Part shown: in pieces, positions 61,538 through 64,000 of the stretch
Position numbering within the stretch: position 1 is the stretch's first letter
Layout of the letters: each line of letters begins with the position of its first letter
NCBI GenBank assembly: GCA_022578965.1
Contig: MU400518.1
Location: forward strand, 62,001-126,000
Length of the DNA stretch: 64,000 bases
Reading direction: 5' to 3'
Source: Xylaria sp. FL1777
Lineage: Eukaryota; Ascomycota; Sordariomycetes; Xylariales; Xylariaceae
Made by a program: the position numbers and the translations under genes
Notes under the pieces: generated by a model
Told to the model about the DNA's origin: nothing
Seen by the model: only the letters and a program-made list of their open reading frames with translations
Database searches by the model: none

Positions 61538-62941
61538 TTAGCTGGTTCCCTCTGAGCCCTCTATGCAATCTGGAGGGATTGGCGTATCCCTCCGACTGCC
61601 AGCATCGGAATTTGCCGGATCTGCAGAGTCGAGACGTTGTCTCTTTGGTGGAGTCATCTCCGGCGAGGCCAGTTGATGGGCTGTTGCCGGTAATTTTAGG
61701 TCAAGTTCTACACTATTGAGGGTTGCCGCCTTGTCCGTTTGAGGATTGCTCGTTTGTGGCGTATCCACATCCATACAGTCTCCGTCTGTTTCTATAGTCA
61801 AGTGCGATGCTGACGCTGCCCATTCTGCTCTAGTTTTGATAGCTGTCAGGGGCTCTGGCGTCTCGGCCCTGTCTGCCTGGACGGGCTCAAGGGCTATCGC
61901 ACTGGTAGTTCTGGACGTGACAGCCTCTCCAGCAGCAGCAGGGAGCGTCGTCGTCGCTCCACTTCCACTCTCTTCATCATCTTTTCCAATTGTCCAAACC
62001 CACTTCCGCCTCTTGTCCTTTCGTTTTCGCTTTTGGACTCCGTCTGACTTTGGCGATAGGACAGGTGTCTCCGTAGCAAGACTCGTCATCCGCCTCCTCA
62101 TCTCTTCAAACGGCCCCGGGGTTTGGCCGCCATCCTTTGTTTCATCTCCGGAATAAGCCATGTTCAGATCCAACATCCTGTCAGAATCCTCTGGCATAGG
62201 AGATGGCGTGTATGGTGAAGCGTCCTCGGCTAGCAAGTCAATATGTGATTTGATGTACTTCTCAGTGGTTATGGTCTGCGTCAATGGCGACCCATATCCC
62301 ACTCGCCTTGAGGCCTTCTCTTGCAGCCGGACGGACTTTCTCCTTGACGAGATAGGAGACTTCGCACTGGATGGCTGTAAAGGAGAATTCCGCAGTATGC
62401 TGTGGAGTGATCTGTTGTGACTGTATGGTGCCGCCACCATAGGACCAAGACCAGGATAACTGACACGACCACGTGTAGAGACTGGCGACGGTGGCACGAC
62501 CCGGCGATCTATCTCCATGGAAGGAAAGGTAAACATTCTGCACTCCGAGTCAACTATTTCAGCCGACATTGGCGGTGTCGGCGTCATAGTACTAGGATAC
62601 ACAATCTCTATCTTCTGGGCCGGGGACATGGGATTGTCAGACAATGGAGTATCTGGCCGAGTAGTGAATGATGTCTGAATTATTTTCTGATGACTCCGGA
62701 GTGTCTCTGGATCAGTCCGCAATTTGAGGGGTTGATGGAGTTTTATCGCCGTCAAAGGAGTGCTTTGAGTAGGAGTCGACCTCTCGATAGCTGTGGCATA
62801 GACATTCGACAGTGTATTGAGCGCTGTTGGCGACTTGATATCGACATTAGCATAGGAGCGCCTAGATTGGACGCCTGACCCACGTGTGGGTGCGGTTTGA
62901 AGCGTCAACCTTGGCCTCCTTGACTGTCCTGGTTGCGGCAT
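61538..62941 (-). CDS. Hypothetical disordered, probably nuclear protein
   Basis: One exon of 467 residues starting at the ATG that gives MPQPGQSRRPRLTLQ. I do not recognise a domain. The protein is rich in Ser, Thr and Pro with many SP/TP sites (SPTALN, PDTPLSDNPMSP, MTPTPPMS, ASPYTPSPMPEDSD), which suggests heavy phosphorylation. The one well-ordered-looking motif is KRKRKDKRRKWVWTIG near residue 320, a strong nuclear-localisation-type basic run directly followed by an aromatic WVWTIG segment. Similar WVWTIG proteins in other filamentous fungi are often mislabelled as glucosidases; nothing here supports a glycosidase. Gene status is well supported by length and codon regularity. Confidence 0.75.
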   Translation of the reverse strand: MPQPGQSRRPRLTLQTAPTRGSGVQSRRSYANVDIKSPTALNTLSNVYATAIERSTPTQSTPLTAIKLHQPLKLRTDPETLRSHQKIIQTSFTTRPDTPLSDNPMSPAQKIEIVYPSTMTPTPPMSAEIVDSECRMFTFPSMEIDRRVVPPSPVSTRGRVSYPGLGPMVAAPYSHNRSLHSILRNSPLQPSSAKSPISSRRKSVRLQEKASRRVGYGSPLTQTITTEKYIKSHIDLLAEDASPYTPSPMPEDSDRMLDLNMAYSGDETKDGGQTPGPFEEMRRRMTSLATETPVLSPKSDGVQKRKRKDKRRKWVWTIGKDDEESGSGATTTLPAAAGEAVTSRTTSAIALEPVQADRAETPEPLTAIKTRAEWAASASHLTIETDGDCMDVDTPQTSNPQTDKAATLNSVELDLKLPATAHQLASPEMTPPKRQRLDSADPANSDAGSRRDTPIPPDCIEGSEGTS

Positions 62942-64000
62942 GATTTCGATTAGGGCGGCCACCTCTCAACCGGATGCTGACCTTGATGAGTCAAGAATTA
63001 ATGCTACGGCACAGAAACCTGGGATGATAGGTGAATCCACACAGCTTGTGCAGTCAACAGACCAAAGCCCAAGCAACCTCCCAGCTGACCAGGAATGTAT
63101 CCAAAACGATATCAGAAACTTGACGAAATAGAAACGAAGACGAAGAGACAGAAGGAAACTGTAGATATATAATACCGTTCGGAGAGCAGAGAGAGGAAGC
63201 TTCCAGGTGAGCTCCGCGGTTGGAAGGATGACGCTAATGCAATCCAGAGGCGGAACACTGAGGGGTTGGACTTCTACGGAGCAGAGTGTTGAGACCAGAG
63301 CATGTTGAGGGAAGGACTCTACGAGCCTTCACTCCGGAAGCACAGGGCAGAGTGAGTGGGCCAAATGTTGGTTGGCTATAAAAAGGTGACGGCAGCAAGG
63401 GAAGGGATGTGTTGAAGGGCGCAAGCGCCGACCGACCCTGGCTGAGATGCGCAACCCCGGTCACCCACGACCAATGATGGGCATGGCGACGTCGGCTAGC
63501 AGGCCTCACCGCGTGTATGGTCGTCTTACGGCGCCTATTCCCTCACAAAGACCAGCAGCCTACCCTGCATTTTCCCCCGCGCTCAATGTAACGAAATGAC
63601 CTAGTGCAGATCAAGATCAAGATCAAGGTGACGGTGATGAACCGAGTCATACACGGTGATTTGGCAAGCTAGGCATGCATGTCTTGTAGATAGGAGAAAG
63701 AAGAAAACACATGTATGGCCAGACGTGTTAGCGACAGCCACAAAGCGATTAGTGTTCTCTTCATCAGCATACGTTCGTCAACATGTGTTGTGATGATCCA
63801 CTCCCCCGAGACGAAAAGCCTCCCCGTCTGTCCGGTAGGTGTTCGGGGTTCGGAGCATAGCATGTTTCTAAGTCTGGACGGGATCAGACGATGGAATCTC
63901 AGCGGTCTGACCAGCCGGCAGCTCCGAGATTCGATATCTTCCTACATGACTAAGGTAGAGTGTACAATGTCCTTTTCATCTTGACTTTCATTGAGTGACG
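62942..64000. other. Right-hand flank of the window
   Basis: Promoter region of the preceding gene and unassigned sequence to the window end. Three GATCAA units lie at 63609-63626. No gene supported. Confidence 0.45.

Overview
The window is nuclear DNA of a filamentous ascomycete (Pezizomycotina, most likely a sordariomycete). Genes are compact and protein coding, most are split by short introns of about 45 to 140 bp with GTRNGY-type donors and CTRAY-like branch points, and the products include fungal hallmarks: a GH15 glucoamylase with CBM20, a class III chitinase, 2EXR proteins, D-arabinitol dehydrogenase and Mug190. There is no operon structure. Exon coordinates were worked out by hand from reading frame, splice consensus and family homology, and every splice junction given keeps the frame.

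Layout. 0-6 kb: fructosamine-3-kinase-like and nicotinamide riboside kinase genes in tandem (+), then a secreted glucoamylase (-). 6-9 kb: gene-poor stretch with one eroded gene-like segment. 9-21 kb: tri-snRNP protein Snu66/SART1, a secreted chitinase, a small disordered protein, tRNA-Asn(GUU), a secreted berberine-bridge-type flavoprotein and a 2EXR-domain gene. 22-26 kb: Hul4-type HECT ubiquitin ligase (-). 26-29.5 kb: gene-free, with TACC/TAGG low-complexity DNA. 29.5-36.3 kb: an LEA14-like protein, a GT31-type glycosyltransferase, a tRNA-like cloverleaf, and a nine-exon D-arabinitol dehydrogenase. 38-40.4 kb: divergent RPS10 and SDE2. 40.4-43.7 kb: gene-free, AT-rich. 43.7-55 kb: an SDR, COPII SEC31, an RRM protein, a divergent pair of respiratory-chain subunits (MLRQ/NDUFA4-like and COX12), a broken 2EXR fragment, and mitoribosomal MRP49. 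56-63 kb: a Mug190/tricalbin-like SMP-C2 protein and a disordered nuclear-type protein.

The genes do not form a biosynthetic cluster. They are mostly housekeeping (splicing, translation, secretion, respiration, ubiquitin) mixed with secreted degradative enzymes (glucoamylase, chitinase, FAD oxidase) and sugar or polyol metabolism. The main non-gene signals are a 10-bp palindrome, TACCTAGGTA, found at least seven times and only between genes; a four-stem tRNA-like cloverleaf with a CUA in the anticodon position; and very small exons in the two divergently paired respiratory genes (16 nt, and a candidate 3 nt).
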